A stretch of DNA of 64,000 nucleotides from Mimachlamys varia (GCA_947623455.1 OX392538.1:62001-126000); one strand, 5' to 3'; positions 1-52,200 are shown, counted from the first letter of the stretch. Notes: generated by a model from the letters alone, not told the origin. Translations and numbers: made by a program.

Positions 1-2130
1 ACAACAATTAGTCACAACTAAACAAACAGACAAAAACTTCAGGTGGTCTTGGTCATGTCTAGTGTAGAGATAGAGAGAATACAACAATTAGTCACAACTA
101 AACAAACAGACAAAAACTTCAGGTGGTCTTGGTCATGTCTAGTGTAGAGATAGAGAGAATACAACAATTAGTCACAACTAAACAAACAGACAAAAACTTC
201 AGGTGGTCTTGGTCATGTCTAGTGTAGAGATAGAGAGAATACAACAATTAGTCACAACTAAACAAGCAGACAAAAACTTCAGGTGGTCTTGGTCATGTCT
301 AGTGTAGAGATAGAAAGAATACAACAATTAGTCACAACTAAACAAACAGACAAAAACTTCAGGTGGTCTTGGTCATGTCTAGTGTAGAGATAGAATACAA
401 CAATTAGTCACAACAAAACAAACAGACAAAAACTTCAGGTGGTCTTGGTCATGTCTAGTGTAGAGATAGAGAGAATACAACAATTAGTCACAACTAAACA
501 AACAGACAAAAACTTCAGGTGGTCTTGGTCATGTCTAGTGTAGAGATAGAGAGAATACAACAATTAGTCACAACTAAACAAACAGACAAAAACTTCAGGT
601 GGTCTTGGTCATGTCTAGTGTAGAGATAGAATACAACAATTAGTCACAACTAAACAAACAGACAAAAACTTCAGTTGGTCTAGGTCATGTCTAGTGTAGA
701 GATAGAATACAACAATTAGTCACAACTAAACAAACAGACAAAAACTTAGGTGGTCTTGGTCATGTCTAGTGTAGAGATAGAGAGAATACAACAATTAGTC
801 ACAACTAAACAAACAGACAAAAACTTCAGGTGGTCTTGGTCATGTCTAGTGTAGAGATAGAATACAACAATTAGTCACAACTAAACAAACAGACAAAAAT
901 TTCAGGTGGTCTTGGTCATTTCTAGTGTAGAGATAGAATACAACAATTGGTCACAACTAAACAAACAGACAAAAACTTCAGGTGGTCTTGGTCATGTCTA
1001 GTGTAGAGATAGAATACAACAATAAGTCACAACTAAACAAACAGACAAAAACTTCAGGTGGTCTTGGTCATGTCTAGTGTAGAGATAGAGAGAATACAAC
1101 AATTAGTCACAACTAAACAAACAGACAAAAACTTCAGGTGGTCTTGGTCATGTCTAGTGTAGAGATAGAGAGAATACAACAATTAGTCACAACTAAACAA
1201 GCAGACAAAAACTTCAGGTGGTCTTGGTCATGTCTAGTGTAGAGATAGAGAGAATACAACAATTAGTCACAACTAAACAAACAGACAAAAACTTCAGGTG
1301 GTCTTGGTCATGTCTAGTGTAGAGATAGAATACAACAATTAGTCACAACAAAACAAACAGACAAAAACTTCAGGTGGTCTTGGTCATGTCTAGTGTAGAG
1401 ATAGAGAGAATACAACAATTAGTCACAACTAAACAAACAGACAAAAACTTCAGGTGGTCTTGGTCATGTCTAGTGTAGAGATAGAGAGAATACAACAATT
1501 AGTCACAACTAAACAAACAGACAAAAACTTCAGGTGGTCTTGGTCATGTCTAGTGTAGAGATAGAGAGAATACAACAATTAGTCACAACTAAACAAACAG
1601 ACAAAAACTTCAGGTGGTCTTGGTCATGTCTAGTGTAGAGATAGAATACTACAATTAGTCACAACAAAACGAACAGACAAAAACTTCAGGTGTTCTTGGT
1701 CATTTCTAGTGTAGAGATAAAATATAACAATTAGTGTAATGAAACAAACAGACAAAAACTTCAGGTGGTCTTGGTCATGTCTAGTGTAGAGATAGAATAC
1801 TACAATTAGTCACAACAAAACGAACAGACAAAAACTTCAGGTGTTCTTGGTCATTTCTAGTGTAGAGATAAAATATAACAATTAGTGTAATGAAACAAAC
1901 AGACAAAAACTTCAGGTGGTCTTGGTCATGTCTAGTGTAGAGATAGAATACTACAATTAGTCACAACAAAACGAACAGACAAAAACTTCAGGTGTTCTTG
2001 GTCATTTCTAGTGTAGAGATAAAATATAACAATTAGTCGCAACGAAACAAACAGACAAAAACTTCAGGTGGTCTTGGTCATGTATAGTGTAGAGATAAAA
2101 TACAACAATTGGTCACAACGAAACAAACAG
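1..2130. repeat. 80 bp minisatellite (left edge, open-ended)
   Basis: About 26 head-to-tail copies of an 80 bp unit (starting acaacaattagtcacaac and containing ggtggtcttggtcatgtc). A 76 bp variant lacks one gaga step of the gagaga stretch. Copies are nearly identical up to about 1640. From about 1650 to 2130 they diverge and form a roughly 150 bp two-unit pattern (ataaaatataacaattagtg). Shared rare variants (acaagcagac at about 263 and 1199; the caacaaaacaaac copy at about 410 and 1345) indicate an internal duplication of about 936 bp. The array lies in the intron after exon 12 of the CCDC177-like gene and runs off the left edge. Confidence 0.97.
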
Positions 2131-2285
2131 TAAAAGTTTAAAATCAATAAAACGTGACACTTTTAGATCTCATTAAAGTTGGATTTTAGTTTCCATCAAT
2201 ACATCTTGCAACAAAAATTTCTCAATTACTTGATCAACAGAACAGTATATATATTTTTGATTGATTGACACAACATTTTACTTAC

Positions 2286-40979
<38,694 letters not shown>

Positions 40980-41036
40980 GACGTTTGATTTATCCGTAAA
41001 TTCACATATGAATGGTCTGTCGTCGACACTTTTCAT

Positions 41037-41936
41037 ACACTGGCCGCCATGTCTAAACAAAGCTGCAGATTAAGTATCGTTGAAAACGAGATTTTGGTTG
41101 GGCTACACTAATGAGTGTCCGATGGAGAAATATTGCACAGTGGGGGCCCGAATAGGAAATGTAATTTACCAAATTTTTCATATTTGTATAAAAGTGTAGG
41201 AAACAGGATTACATTTAGAACTGGTTTTGCACATTAAACACTATTTTTTCCATTTTTTTTTACCACCATAAGTTTTTTTTAACATTCTGGCAATGCAAGG
41301 GAAATAACTCGTTACACCATACTTTTAACATTACCAAAAAAGAGACGTAACTTGTTAGACTTCTCACTTGACTATACTGTCGAATTATAATTTCTTACGT
41401 ATTATAATTAAAAATGGTTCACCTTTTCTCATTCATTAATTATCTAATAACATCAAATGATACCATTTGTTTAAGCAATTTTTTTATGGCTACATGTAGA
41501 TCTACTAGTGTTTAGTGGCAATATTTCTCTATCGGACTGCCCCGGGTTGTATCGCATACTACCGGTCGGTAATTTTGTCACCTAAGGAGGTAAACATCGA
41601 AACGTTCAACCAAGTAATCCGACCTCAGTCAACTGCGTCGCAGGATTGATAGACTTTGGCATAAGAGAGGTTGGTATGATTTTCAGTTGTAGTCAAACAC
41701 ACGGCCAGGATCCCCTTTCTGATGCTGTGCACAAACGGCGCACATATTTAATAATCCAGTAGTTGGATAGCTGTTACCCATTTCAGTTTTTATAATATTA
41801 GGCTACATGTACTCATACAAAATATACAGTACTGCGTGCACTAGTACTGTGGGTAATAAAAGTGAAATGAAAACACACCATGGTTATTTTAAACAATTGA
41901 GAGTAAAAATGGGGCGTCATTATTCTCTAATGGTTA
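41037..41936. other. upstream region of the CCDC177-like gene
   Basis: AT-rich intergenic sequence presumably holding the promoter. No TATA or initiator can be assigned with confidence. Confidence 0.45.
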
Positions 41937-42550
41937 AGGTGACAGTACCCAGATCGGATCAGTACCCAAATCGGATCACTTTTTTCAAAAACACTTCTAA
42001 ATCAACAACAGTGTCAACAGATTCATTATAATAATAATATAATCTTAGAATAGATAGACACACACCATTTTATGTCCACATATCATTAATTTTTTAGTTT
42101 AGATATGCCTTAAAACATTATTGAATCTCAAAACTTTGCGTTTTGTTACGTTTCTGAAGAAAATGGCGCATGCGACGACTATGCGTTCTGTTTTGAACTA
42201 TAAAAATAAATCCACCCGATAGAAATACTTGTTTTCATATAAATTCTAAAGGACATCATTAAATGTTGATATGCTACAACAAAAATATTAGTTTGAAGTG
42301 TAAAATACTGCAGAATTCATGTCTTGATCCGATTTGGGTCCTCAAATTCGCAAAATCTTGAACCGCTGATTGGTGACGTCAGAGCGTTCTATAAATATCC
42401 AACGTGAACCTCGAGTGCTAATTTTTTTTGTAAGAACACCCATCGATGTTCTTCTTTTGATGCAACTATTAATGGATATAATTCTTCTTTAGATTTTTCA
42501 ATGAATGAATAAAATGATGGTTTGGTGATCCGATTTGGGTACTGTCACCT
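41937..42550. mobile_element. MITE with TA target duplication
   Basis: A 614 bp element with inverted ends AGGTGACAGTACCCA / TGGGTACTGTCACCT (the match extends about 26 bp, with one mismatch) flanked by TA on both sides. This is typical of Tc1/mariner-type non-autonomous elements. It encodes no transposase. A subterminal ATCGGATC / GATCCGAT motif recurs three more times inside. Confidence 0.82.
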
Positions 42551-42944
42551 TATATATCATTAGCAAGTTACAAAGTCCATTTGTGCAAAAATAAATATAT
42601 AAATTGTGTTGTTTAATCATAATGACAAACAACACATTTGACAAACCATCACTTACTTAAAACATGTTTTTCACTAATAAAGTGCAAATGTAAGTCATTC
42701 AATATGCCACATGTAGTCAGACGGGTTCCCAGCTAGGGCGTAGCTGGGCCTTTGATTAAGTGGATTATTATGCGAAATTTTTGGCGAGCGGTATGGGGGC
42801 CAATTAATATGCTGCAACTTTGCAATCATTCAGGATCATTTTCCAGAGAGTAAATTCCACAAATTCATAGATACATTTAAACAAAAAATAAAGGAACAAC
42901 GTAACAAATGAAAAAGAAAATGAAACATTATGCTGGGCCAGCTA
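42551..42944. other. intergenic
   Basis: AT-rich sequence. Nothing recognised. Confidence 0.5.
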
Positions 42945-43006
42945 GTACGTGTTTTTCCAGTGAAATGCCGACAGAATTTACTAGCACCAATATTGAAAAG
43001 CCAATA
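42945..43006. repeat. single unit of the 81 bp minisatellite, left of the LINE
   Basis: gtgtttttccagtgaaatgc and gacagaatttactag match the unit of the array at 47380-48015. The LINE therefore inserted into, or next to, this repeat. Confidence 0.6.
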
Positions 43007-43215
43007 AGATAAGATATATAAGATAAGATAAGTTTATTTCTGGTTCAGGACTTTTTAAGTCCTCTATACCAGACTCAAAATATACATAATACATATTGGT
43101 ACAGTTTGTTCGGTTTAGTGCACAATGGTTTTACGATTTAATTGATGCTTTGTAATTAAAGAAAAGTTCTTGGCTTTTCCAGTGTTCGTCTAGCTTGTTT
43201 TGAAGGAGTTTACAT

Positions 43216-46212
43216 TTAATGCTGATCATATAACATGTTCTGGCAGTTCGTTCCAGATTGACACTGTTCTGTTTGAAAAGTAGTTCTTCCTAATCGTATT
43301 TGTGGATATTCTAGGGAATATCTTTTTGGTATGACCTCGGGCACTGTAGCGTTCCGCAGCATGCTTCCATAAAGTGATACCATTAAAACATTCTTTATCA
43401 TATTAAAACATTCTTTATCATATTTTTCACTTATTATTTTGTACATTTCTATAATATCTCCTCTAATTCTTCTGAATGCCAATGTTGGTAGTTTGAGTTT
43501 TTCCAGCCTCTCACTGTAGGTCAATTCCTTCATTCCCGGGAGACACTTGGTTGCTCTTCTTTGAACCCCTTCTATCTTGTCAATGTGCTTTTGTAAGTGT
43601 GGTGCCCAAACAGAACTAGCGTAGTCAAGTTGGGATCTTACCAGACATTTATATAACGGGATAAACGACTTAGTGTCCATGAACTGGAAAGTCCTTCTGA
43701 GAAGTGCAAACATAGAGTTCGCTTTCTTAACTTTTTCTGATTTCGTCAAACGAAAGCTCAGAGTCTATGATAACTCTTATGTCCTTCTCTTGATTGGATT
43801 TTTGCAGGTATTTTCCGTTGAGATGATAGTCCGGTTCAGGTTCATGATGTCCTCTTCCTTTTCCCTTGCCTATTCTCATCTGTTTGCATTTGTCTGGATG
43901 CATCTTGAGTAGCCATGTATCACTCCACTTACACATTGTGTCCAGATCCTTTTGAAGCTCTGCGCTGTCATGCTCGCTTTTTATTATTTTGAATACTTTG
44001 GTGTCGTCTGCGAAAAGGTACATATCCGATTGAACTGTTTCAGGGAGGTAATTTACAAAAATGACAAACATTAGTGGTCCTAGCACTGAGCCTTGAGGAT
44101 TTCCTGATGTGACTTGAGTCCAGTCAGAGTCTGCACCATTTACAATTACTTTTTGTTGTCTACCTTTTAAGAATGTTGCTATCCAAGAGATTATTTGGTT
44201 GGAGAAGTTATATGAATTTAGTTTGTTGAGAAGTCTATTGTGTGGAACTGTATCAAATGCCTTCTGGTAATTCATGTAAATACAATCTATAACCTGTCCT
44301 TTATCCAGGGCTTCTGTCCATATATCCAAAACCTCTAAAAGCTGAAGATTTGTTGATCTTCCAGATATAAACCCATATTGTTTATCCGAAAAATATTTGT
44401 TGGATCTCATGAATTTTTTAAGTGTTCCCTTATTAATGTTTCCAGAATTTTGCATACCACTGACGTTAAACCGACTGGTCTGTAGTTGCCTGCTTCACTT
44501 CTATCGCCTTTCTTATGGATAGCACACACACAGGTTTTTTTCCAATTGTCTGGTAGAGTTCCTGTTGATAGTGACTGATTGAATATTTTTGTTAAAGGCT
44601 CTGATGATGACGAAGCAGTATTTTTGAGAAACATTGGATGGAGTTCGTCCAGTCCAGGTGACTTTTCCGGTTTTAGGTTTCTCAGGAGTTTAAATACTTT
44701 CTCCCAGCTGGTAATATTCAGAGTTATCATTTCCTCAATAATTTCCCGGTTGTTTAGTTGGGGAGTTATTTCATCTTCTTCTTTTACAAATACACTACTG
44801 AAGAATTTGCAGAGTATATTCGCTTTCCCTATATCTGATGATACTTTTGTTGAGTTTTTATCGTTGGTCTTTGTATACAAATCTCCGATTTCCGACTTTG
44901 TTGTTGATTTAGATTTAATATAATTCCAAACTGCTTTAGGATCCGTTTTGGTTTTTAGTGCAATGTTTTTTTCATACTCTTTTCTTAAGTTACGTGTTAA
45001 TATCCTTACTTTATTTCTGGCTTTATTATACTGGTTTCTAACTTCCATGTCTTTACTTCATGCCGCCTTTCGAAACAATGAATGTTTCTTTTTGATGGCC
45101 TCCAGTGTTGCTTGGTCTGCAGGAAAACTATGTTTGTTGTTCCTCCCAACTGTGATTGTTTTTGTCAGTACATGTTTATTCTCTGCTTCTTTAATGGTGT
45201 TACTGAATATAATCCAGTTTTCATTTATGTTTCTCGAACTCTGTAATTCTTCATCCCAATTTATCTTGTTCAATTCATCGTTGATGATATCGAAATCAGC
45301 ATTTTTATAACAGATTTTCTTTTTACTCCGCAACTTTACTTTTATATTGCATATTACATTAAAAATTAGGACTCAATGGTCACTCTTTCCGAGTGGGCTT
45401 TGGTATTCTATACTCCAGAGCGAGTGTTCATCCCTTGTTATTAAAAGATCGAGGATATGTGGGTTAATTATCTTTTCCTCGCCATCTGGTCGGCTCATGC
45501 ACGTGTTGGAAAAGGAAGTTGTCTTGTAGCTGCATAAATTTGTATTAATGTGTTTCGGTACTTTCTCCTCTCGTGTTCCATGTCTCCCAATTAATTCCTG
45601 GGTAGTTAAAATCTCCCATTAATAATATTTTGCATAGCCTTTCTGTGTTGTCTCTTCCATTAGATCTTGTAATGCTTTATTGTTTTCAGCGGTCCCCGAG
45701 TCTGATCTATAAATGAGGCCTACTAGGATTTTTGTGCTTTTGTTTATACTTATTTCGACGAAAAGGTTTTCCTGGAATGATGTTTACATGTTTACTTCCT
45801 CTGTTTTTAGTTTCGAGTTTATGAAATATAGCAGTCCCCTGCCCCCCTTATTTTCAATGTTCTTGCTAAACAGTTTGTAGTTTGTGTTTTCGTCTAAAGA
45901 GTATTCTGAAGCTTTCATGTTTTGTATTCTAGTTTTTGCTTTGACCTCTGTGATACCTATTATATCTGGTTTTATCAAATTTACCTTGATGTTTAGTTCT
46001 GACATTTTGTTTTTCAGCTGATCGGCGTTAGTGTACATACACTTAAGATTATCAATCGAGGTTTGTTTTTTGTTACTGCTGGATTCTGTTAGTCGTGTTG
46101 GCCTGTTGGGGTCCTCACTTTTATGACTTTTCTGGCCCAGGGTGGGCCCCGAACTTTGTATGTGAATTCCTCCGACTGGTTTTGTTGACATTTCCTTTTT
46201 GCTTCCTCCCAT
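43216..46212 (-). pseudogene. LINE ORF2: endonuclease and reverse transcriptase, frameshifted
   Basis: Fragments in different frames. 46212-45784 is the APE-type endonuclease N-terminus (MYTNADQLKNKMSEL, then GITEVKAKTR). Around 45497 there is an endonuclease C-terminus (LLITRDEHSLWS, then SPLGKSDH). 45333-44407 is the linker and fingers, including the early RT motif NLKPEKSPGLDELHP. 44455-43727 is the RT palm with GNPQGSVLGPLMF and the catalytic FADDTKVF. 43749-43216 is the thumb and C-terminal region (RSQLDYASSVWAPH, then RRATKCLPGMKEL). At least four frame changes separate them. Confidence 0.85.
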
Positions 46213-47167
46213 AGTTTCTTCTCTTGTTCTCGCTCAGCTTTTGTTAAATCATTACTTAGTTTCAGCTTATCAAATTTCTCCTCTTTAGCTAAGTTCCTTA
46301 TGTTTTTGAAAATTGATTTTTTGGTTTCCAGGTTGCCCAGCGATACCAGCACAGGTCTATCCTTCCGTTCTTCCTTTGTGCATTCTTTGTTGTATTTGCC
46401 AAGTCTGGAACACTTGACAATTTCTCCTTCATTGATGTTGGTGTCGCATTTACTAAGAATAGCGTTGACAACTCCATTGTCGTGTGCTATTCTTTCGTCC
46501 CTTTTTGAGGATTCGTGTTCTGGAATGCCATATATTACAATATTGCATTCCCTGGATTTTCTCTCATTGATCTCGGACATTATATTTGTAATGTTTGAAG
46601 TTGGTTGTGACTTGGTCACTCCTGCTTCCTGTGGCCTTGGCCATTCGACTGGGTTTACCTGTTCCGAGCCTCTCAAATCCTTCACTATTTTACGCACCGT
46701 ATCCTCATCGCATTTTGTTTTCATTATTTTTTCTAATTCTGACATCCTGTTCTCACATTTCTCCAAGATAGCTTGGCACAGCTCCTCAATTTTCATATCC
46801 GTAACGATATTTTTCTTGACCTTTGGTATACAAGCACTACAAAACCACATGTAGTCAGAGACTTGCAAAATCTTGTATTCTAATGTTCTGACTTCCCTAA
46901 GCATCCAATGCAGTGGTGAGCACGACAGCATTCTAGCATTTTGGCTTCCGGGTCGTCGAAGAGTGTGCTACAATCCTTGCATGTCCATACAATATCCTCT
47001 TCATCGCTATTGATTGTAATAACAAAATTGGTGGGGAAGGCAGAGCCTGTTGACAGTGGTTCCTGACTAGTTTTAGATCCGCTTTTCGATCCATAAAGTC
47101 TCCCCCGGGTCTTTCGCTGTGCGTTGCTAGGGACGCCACCATTGTTTTCCGAAGCCGGTGTTGGCAT
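46089..47167 (-). pseudogene. LINE ORF1 with PHD-type zinc finger, frameshifted
   Basis: The N-terminal frame (47167-46880) carries the first half of a PHD-like finger (CKDC ... LECC ... HHCIGC). The second frame (46931-46089) carries its end (WFCSAC), then a coiled coil and a conserved ECNIVIYGIPEHES strand motif, as in ORF1 proteins of CR1-type LINEs. The finger is broken by a frameshift near 46890. Confidence 0.8.
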
Positions 47168-47379
47168 GATTCTTCTTTCACTGATTACGCCGTGTATCCG
47201 CTGAATTGACGTTGTTGTCTGTATTTGGGCTTACAGGGGGCTGCTAGGCAGTACACCAGCCCATTTTCTTCAGATTTTCCTACTTCGGACTTTAGTATTT
47301 AGTAGTTTTCTTGGCAGCTAAAATCTCCGTTTGTTTACCCAGTCACGTGACTGGAATATTGCTAGCTATGCCAATGGGA

Positions 47380-47815
47380 ATACCAGTGTTTTTCCAGTGG
47401 AATGCCAGCAGAATTTAATTACCAGTAGTAAAGCCAATGGCATGTCAGTGGTAATACCAGAAGAATATCAGTGTTTTTCCAGTGGAATGCCAGCAGAATT
47501 TACCAGTAGTAAAGCCAATGGCATGTCAATGGTAATACCAGTAGAATATCAGTGTTTTTTCAAGTGGAATGCCAGCAGAATTTACCAGTAGTAAAGCCAA
47601 TGGCATGTCAGTGGTAATACCAGAAGAATATCAGTGTTTTTTCCAGTGGAATGCCAGCAGAATTTACCAGTAGTAAAGCCAATGGCATGTCAGTGGTAAT
47701 ACCAGAAGAATATCAGTGTTTTTTCCAGTGGAATGCCAGCAGAATTTACCAGTAGTAATTAAAGCCAATATGGCATGCCAGTGGTAATACCAATGGAATA
47801 TATATATGAAGCCAA
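47380..47815. repeat. 81 bp minisatellite
   Basis: Five copies of a unit containing tttccagtggaatgccagca, gaatttaccagtagtaaagc and caatggcatgtcagtggtaa. Confidence 0.93.
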
Positions 47816-47821
47816 TCTAGA

Positions 47822-47935
47822 CTGGATCGATCTTTGGCGATCATGGATCAATTGGTTGAACGTACGTTTATAGAGTTCAGAAGGTCCAGGATTCGAACTC
47901 CGGTCTGGCCATGCATTTTTCCTCTTCTAGTATAT
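47822..47935 (+). repeat. tRNA-like SINE fragment
   Basis: A-box-like tggatcaattggttgaacg and B-box-like ggattcgaactccgg, then tctggccatgcatttttcct. It interrupts the 81 bp repeat, of which one more copy follows at 47940-48015. Confidence 0.6.
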
Positions 47936-48015
47936 ACCAGGTGGGATTCCAGTGTTTTTCCGGTGGAATGCCAGCAGAATTTACCAGTGGTTAAACCAAT
48001 GGAATTCCAGTGGTA

Positions 48016-48600
48016 GTGATGATGTCATAGTCACTTTTTCGAATACCGAGGTGATAGCGACAGTGAGCTGTCTTTTCCCTACCCGCGTAAAAGACAGGTT
48101 TATCTTTTCCCTAGCAAATATGGGAATGAAGTGTGGGAGAAAACCTATATCATCTATTGATAACCTGTATTGTCTATTGACTTGAACATATCATAATGCA
48201 CTGCCTCATATCACTATGCCATTTATGGTGAATGACATCTACGTACATGTATACCAAACGATGATTTGATATCTATATAGGTACGACAAGATTAACATTG
48301 ATGTAACACATAGAGTTTCTAAAATTACAATATCCTAGCTGTTACCATTGAACGCTATAAACAAAATGGCGATGTTTGATTTTGATATAGAGTTCTTGCA
48401 AATTCTAAGACATTTTGAGATATTTATATTACTACCGAAGATGTTTCAAGAGCAATTGAAATGTCTGCAGAATTATGGAAAGAAAAACAAGGAACTTTAT
48501 TGGTCATGCTTTTAGTGATTATTCGTCTGGAATTGAAAACGAAAGTATGTCAATTCAAAGTGATGGTTGGATTATTTATCAGCAATATCAATACCTGATT
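48016..48600. other. intergenic
   Basis: No gene, RNA or repeat recognised. Confidence 0.5.
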
Positions 48601-48985
48601 TTTAGATCACCTATAGCTGAGACAAAGTAACAGGTGATGGGTCAAACATAAGGTTAGTGCTGTGTATTTTATAAATGGGGTCCCCTCCTTAATAAATAGG
48701 TTCCTTCTACATAGTTTAACTGAGAACCCTGGAAATTAGTGGGTCCTTTTCAGTTTCTTTGCTTGAACAAGATATTGAGATGGCTTTAACACATTAACCC
48801 TGCAACATGTCAAACATACATTCAAATTACTTCTGAAAAAATACTGAAAAACTGCGAAGGAGACATCAAATATGTTTTACTCTTTTATCATGTTTGCAGG
48901 CCATACAGATTTTAGTCAACTTTCACATTAGAATAAAAGATAAGTACCAGGCGAGCAATACAGGCCCATTGGGCCTCTTAAATGA
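48601..48985. mobile_element. short degenerate copy of the GCTCACC/GGCCTCTT element
   Basis: Ends with aggcgagcaatacaggcc and cattgggcctctta, the same terminus as the element ending at 58311. The left end (gatcacctatagctgag) is a weak match to its start. No coding capacity. Confidence 0.4.
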
Positions 48986-49213
48986 AAGATAATCAGCTGT
49001 GACCAGTGACAATTAATAACAACAATTTTATGCCGGGAATTTTTTTTAAAAAATCACTCGTGTGGAACAAGTGGGTAAAATAATTAAAAAAAGACCTATA
49101 GGTATATATCCATCCAAAGTATATGGAAACATTGCCATTTATCTTTTTAAAAGATATTTCTTGTTTCTTGATGAATGAAGCTGTTCTAGTGCATCATTGG
49201 TAGTGAGCTGAAC

Positions 49214-49286
49214 ATGGAGTTTGGTGGAGATGACTTATCATGTGATGCTGTACCAGCAATGGACCCCACTCCTGAAGTACTCAGAG
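49214..49286 (+). CDS. exon 1 of the 249-aa gene
   Basis: 73 nt ending CCACTCCTGAAGTACTCAGAG|GTAGGTAG. The last 22 exon bases and the donor match the 33 bp array unit (CCACTCCTGTAGTACCCAGAG|GTAGGTAG) that follows. Confidence 0.7.
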
Positions 49287-52200
49287 GTAGGTAGACTCCC
49301 ACTCCTGTAGTTATCAGAGGTAGGTAAACTCCCACTCCTGTAGTACCCAGAGGTAGCAGGGTTCTCATTAAAAGCCGGTTGCCGGCAAAAGTAGCCTGTT
49401 ATTCACCAACTTTGAACCGGCTAATTTTTCAAAATTTTATATATGTCAACATGACAGAATGTGAAAATTCAACCAGCTATATATTCTTTTCAAGTCAACC
49501 AATTATTGCAAAACTTAGTGAAAAACCTGGGTGGATAGGCTCCCACTACTGAAGTACCCAGAGGGAGGTAGACTCCCACTCCTGTAAGACACAGAGGTAG
49601 GTAGACTCCCACTCCTGTAGTACCCTGAGGTAGGTAGGCTCCCACTCCTGTAGTACCCAGAGGTAGGAAGACTCGCACTCCTGTAGTACACAGAGGTAGG
49701 TAGACTCCCACTCCTGAAGTACCCAGAGGTAGGTAGACTCCCACTCCTGTAGTACCCTGAGGTAGGTAGACTCCCACTCCTGTAGTACCCAGAGGTAGGT
49801 AGACTTCCACTCCTGTAGTAAACAGAGGTAGGTAGACTCCCACTCCTGTAGTACCCAGAGGTAGGTAGACTCCCACTCCTGTAGTACCCAGAGGTAGGTA
49901 GACTCCCACTCCTGTAGTACCCAGAGGTTGGTAGACTCCCACTCCTGTAGTAAACAGAGGTAGGTAGACTCCAACTCCTGTAGTACCCAGAGGTAGGTAG
50001 ACTCCCACTCCTGTAGTACCCAGAGGTAGGTAGACTCCCACTCCTGTAGTACCCAGAGGTAGGTAGACTCCCACTCCTGTAGTACCCAGAGGTAGGTAGA
50101 CTCCCACTCCTGTTGGACCCAGAGGTAGGTAGACTTACACTCCTGTAGTACCCAGAGGTAGATAAACTCCCACTCCTATAGTACCAAGAGGTAGGTAGAC
50201 TCCCACTCCTGTAGTGCCCAAAGGTAGGTAGACTCCCACTCCTGTAGTACACAGAGGTAGGTAGACTCCCACTCCTATAGTACCAAGAGGTAGGTAGACC
50301 CCCACTCCTATAGTACCAAGAGGTAGGTAGACTCCCACTCCTGTAGGACCCAGAGGTAGGTAGACTCCCACTCCTGTAGTACACAGAGGTAGGAACACTC
50401 CCACTCCTGTAGTACCCAGAGGTAGTTAAACTCCCACTCCTGTAGTACCCAGAGGTATACTTCTTTGTCAATTAAGAAATAATGTGAGTAATCTTAACTC
50501 TGACTTGCACAGAGATCATCTTTCTGAATCTCCAGTATGTACATGTGGAAACGCCCATGAAACAGTAGAACATTTTTTCTTAACTTGTAGTAAATATGAG
50601 GAACGCCGGAGAATACTAAGAGAAAAATTATTCAATTTAAATCATAATCATTATAATCTAAATATATTTTTGTCTGGCTGTGAAACTTGTAATAAACTAA
50701 CTAACTTAAATATATTTGATAATGTCATTGAGTTCATTAGAGCCACCAATAGATTTTTACTATAGATTAAACCCCATTATTGTTCTGCGATCTGCAATTT
50801 CTTTCTTTCCTTATTAAGCCCTATATATGGTCACCTACCCCTCCCCCCTTTTTTCTGATTGGCATGAAATTTTTAATACTGAACATATTGGAATAATATA
50901 TTCCAAGTATTACATATGAAATATTACATAGCTCTGAATCTAATCAATTGATAGGTAGACTCCCACTCCTGTAGTACCCAGAGGTAGGTAGACTCCCACT
51001 CCTGTAGTACCCAGAGGTACATGTAGGTAGACTCCCACTCCTGTAGTAAACAGAGGTAGGTAGACTCCCACTCCTGTAGGACCCAGAGGTAGGTAGACTC
51101 CCACTCCTGTAGTACCCAGAAGTAGGTAGACTCCCACTCCTGTATTGGTAGTACCCAGAGGAAATTAAACTCCCACTCCTGTAGTACCTCAGCTGGTTCG
51201 GCATGTACGAAATGTATTTATTATCACAATAATAATTTCTTAAATAAAATATAATTACAGCCTCTGGTACCCGATTAAATGTTACTTCGTGACGGATCTG
51301 TTTTATTTGTATACCTACGTCAGGTTCAATAAGACATCACATTTTGTAACAATATGTACATGTATATCATTAAAGTTTTTAATTTCGTCACATGGCCTAT
51401 GCCCCGTTTCTTACCTTGAACATTTGTTACAATCATATACACATACAAATGAGAGAAAAAGACATCTTACACCAGTAAAAGTGTCGATACACCTGTCCGG
51501 GGTAAAGGAAAACTCTACCCCTGGTATCTTAAGTAGGTGCACTCAGTGATGACCTGATCAGTTCCAAGGACTATACCTTTTTACTGTATAAAGGGGAATA
51601 ACTCTTGCAGTCATCTGCTTTATTAAGGAAATGAGAACACACTTAGAAAAACTTTATCAGACAATCTCACACAGTTGGCAGTTTCTAGAAAGCTGATTGC
51701 CTCTGACAATGCAAATATTAATTTATTTTGATATCGGTCATCTAGAAAAAATATGATTTGTCCATGTTGGATCAATTTTCATCAGTATTTTGTAGGTGTG
51801 AGAAAAATATGTTAGCTACAAAAATGTATTTTTGGGACAGGGAAATTTTACCAGATTGTAAAGAATTTCCTTACTTTGCTTAAGGTGTGATGGACTCTAT
51901 TCTGTGTTGTTAAATAGCCCATTGACAATTTGGGTCATTTTGGGCGAAACAACATCGTCAAAACTAGACATTTACAAAATGGAATACATAAAAACCAGAG
52001 ACAAAAAGGTTAAAATCTCAAAAATTGAAATCTGAAAAAGGTATCAAAATATGTCACTAGCAAACAAATTGTTTTGGATGGATTCAAATCTATTACCCAG
52101 GAATGGTGTTACTCACACATGTTCCTGTTTGAGGTTACGAACCTTTTCTCTCATTCTTTTTATGCCCCCGGCCCTCTATGTTTTAAATAGGAGTAGATGA

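Larger units (their letters stand above)
43007..47340 (-). mobile_element. degenerate CR1-like LINE, near full length
   Basis: A non-LTR retrotransposon of about 4.3 kb on the minus strand, with ORF1 (PHD-type finger plus coiled coil), ORF2 endonuclease and reverse transcriptase remnants, and a short (TTATC)n-like 3' tail at 43015-43035. Domain content (PHD-finger ORF1, APE endonuclease, FADD reverse transcriptase) fits the CR1/L2 group. Several frameshifts make it inactive. It is embedded in the 81 bp minisatellite. Confidence 0.85.

Noticed and set aside
41049..41111. GCCGCCATG start of a 20-codon plus-strand ORF
   Set aside because: Too short and no recognisable product; probably the reverse of the CCDC177-like 5' UTR.
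49490..50471. Minus-strand frames up to 318 codons (YYRSGSLPTSG and TTGVGVYLPLG repeats)
   Set aside because: 33 bp array (11 codons) open in three frames simultaneously.
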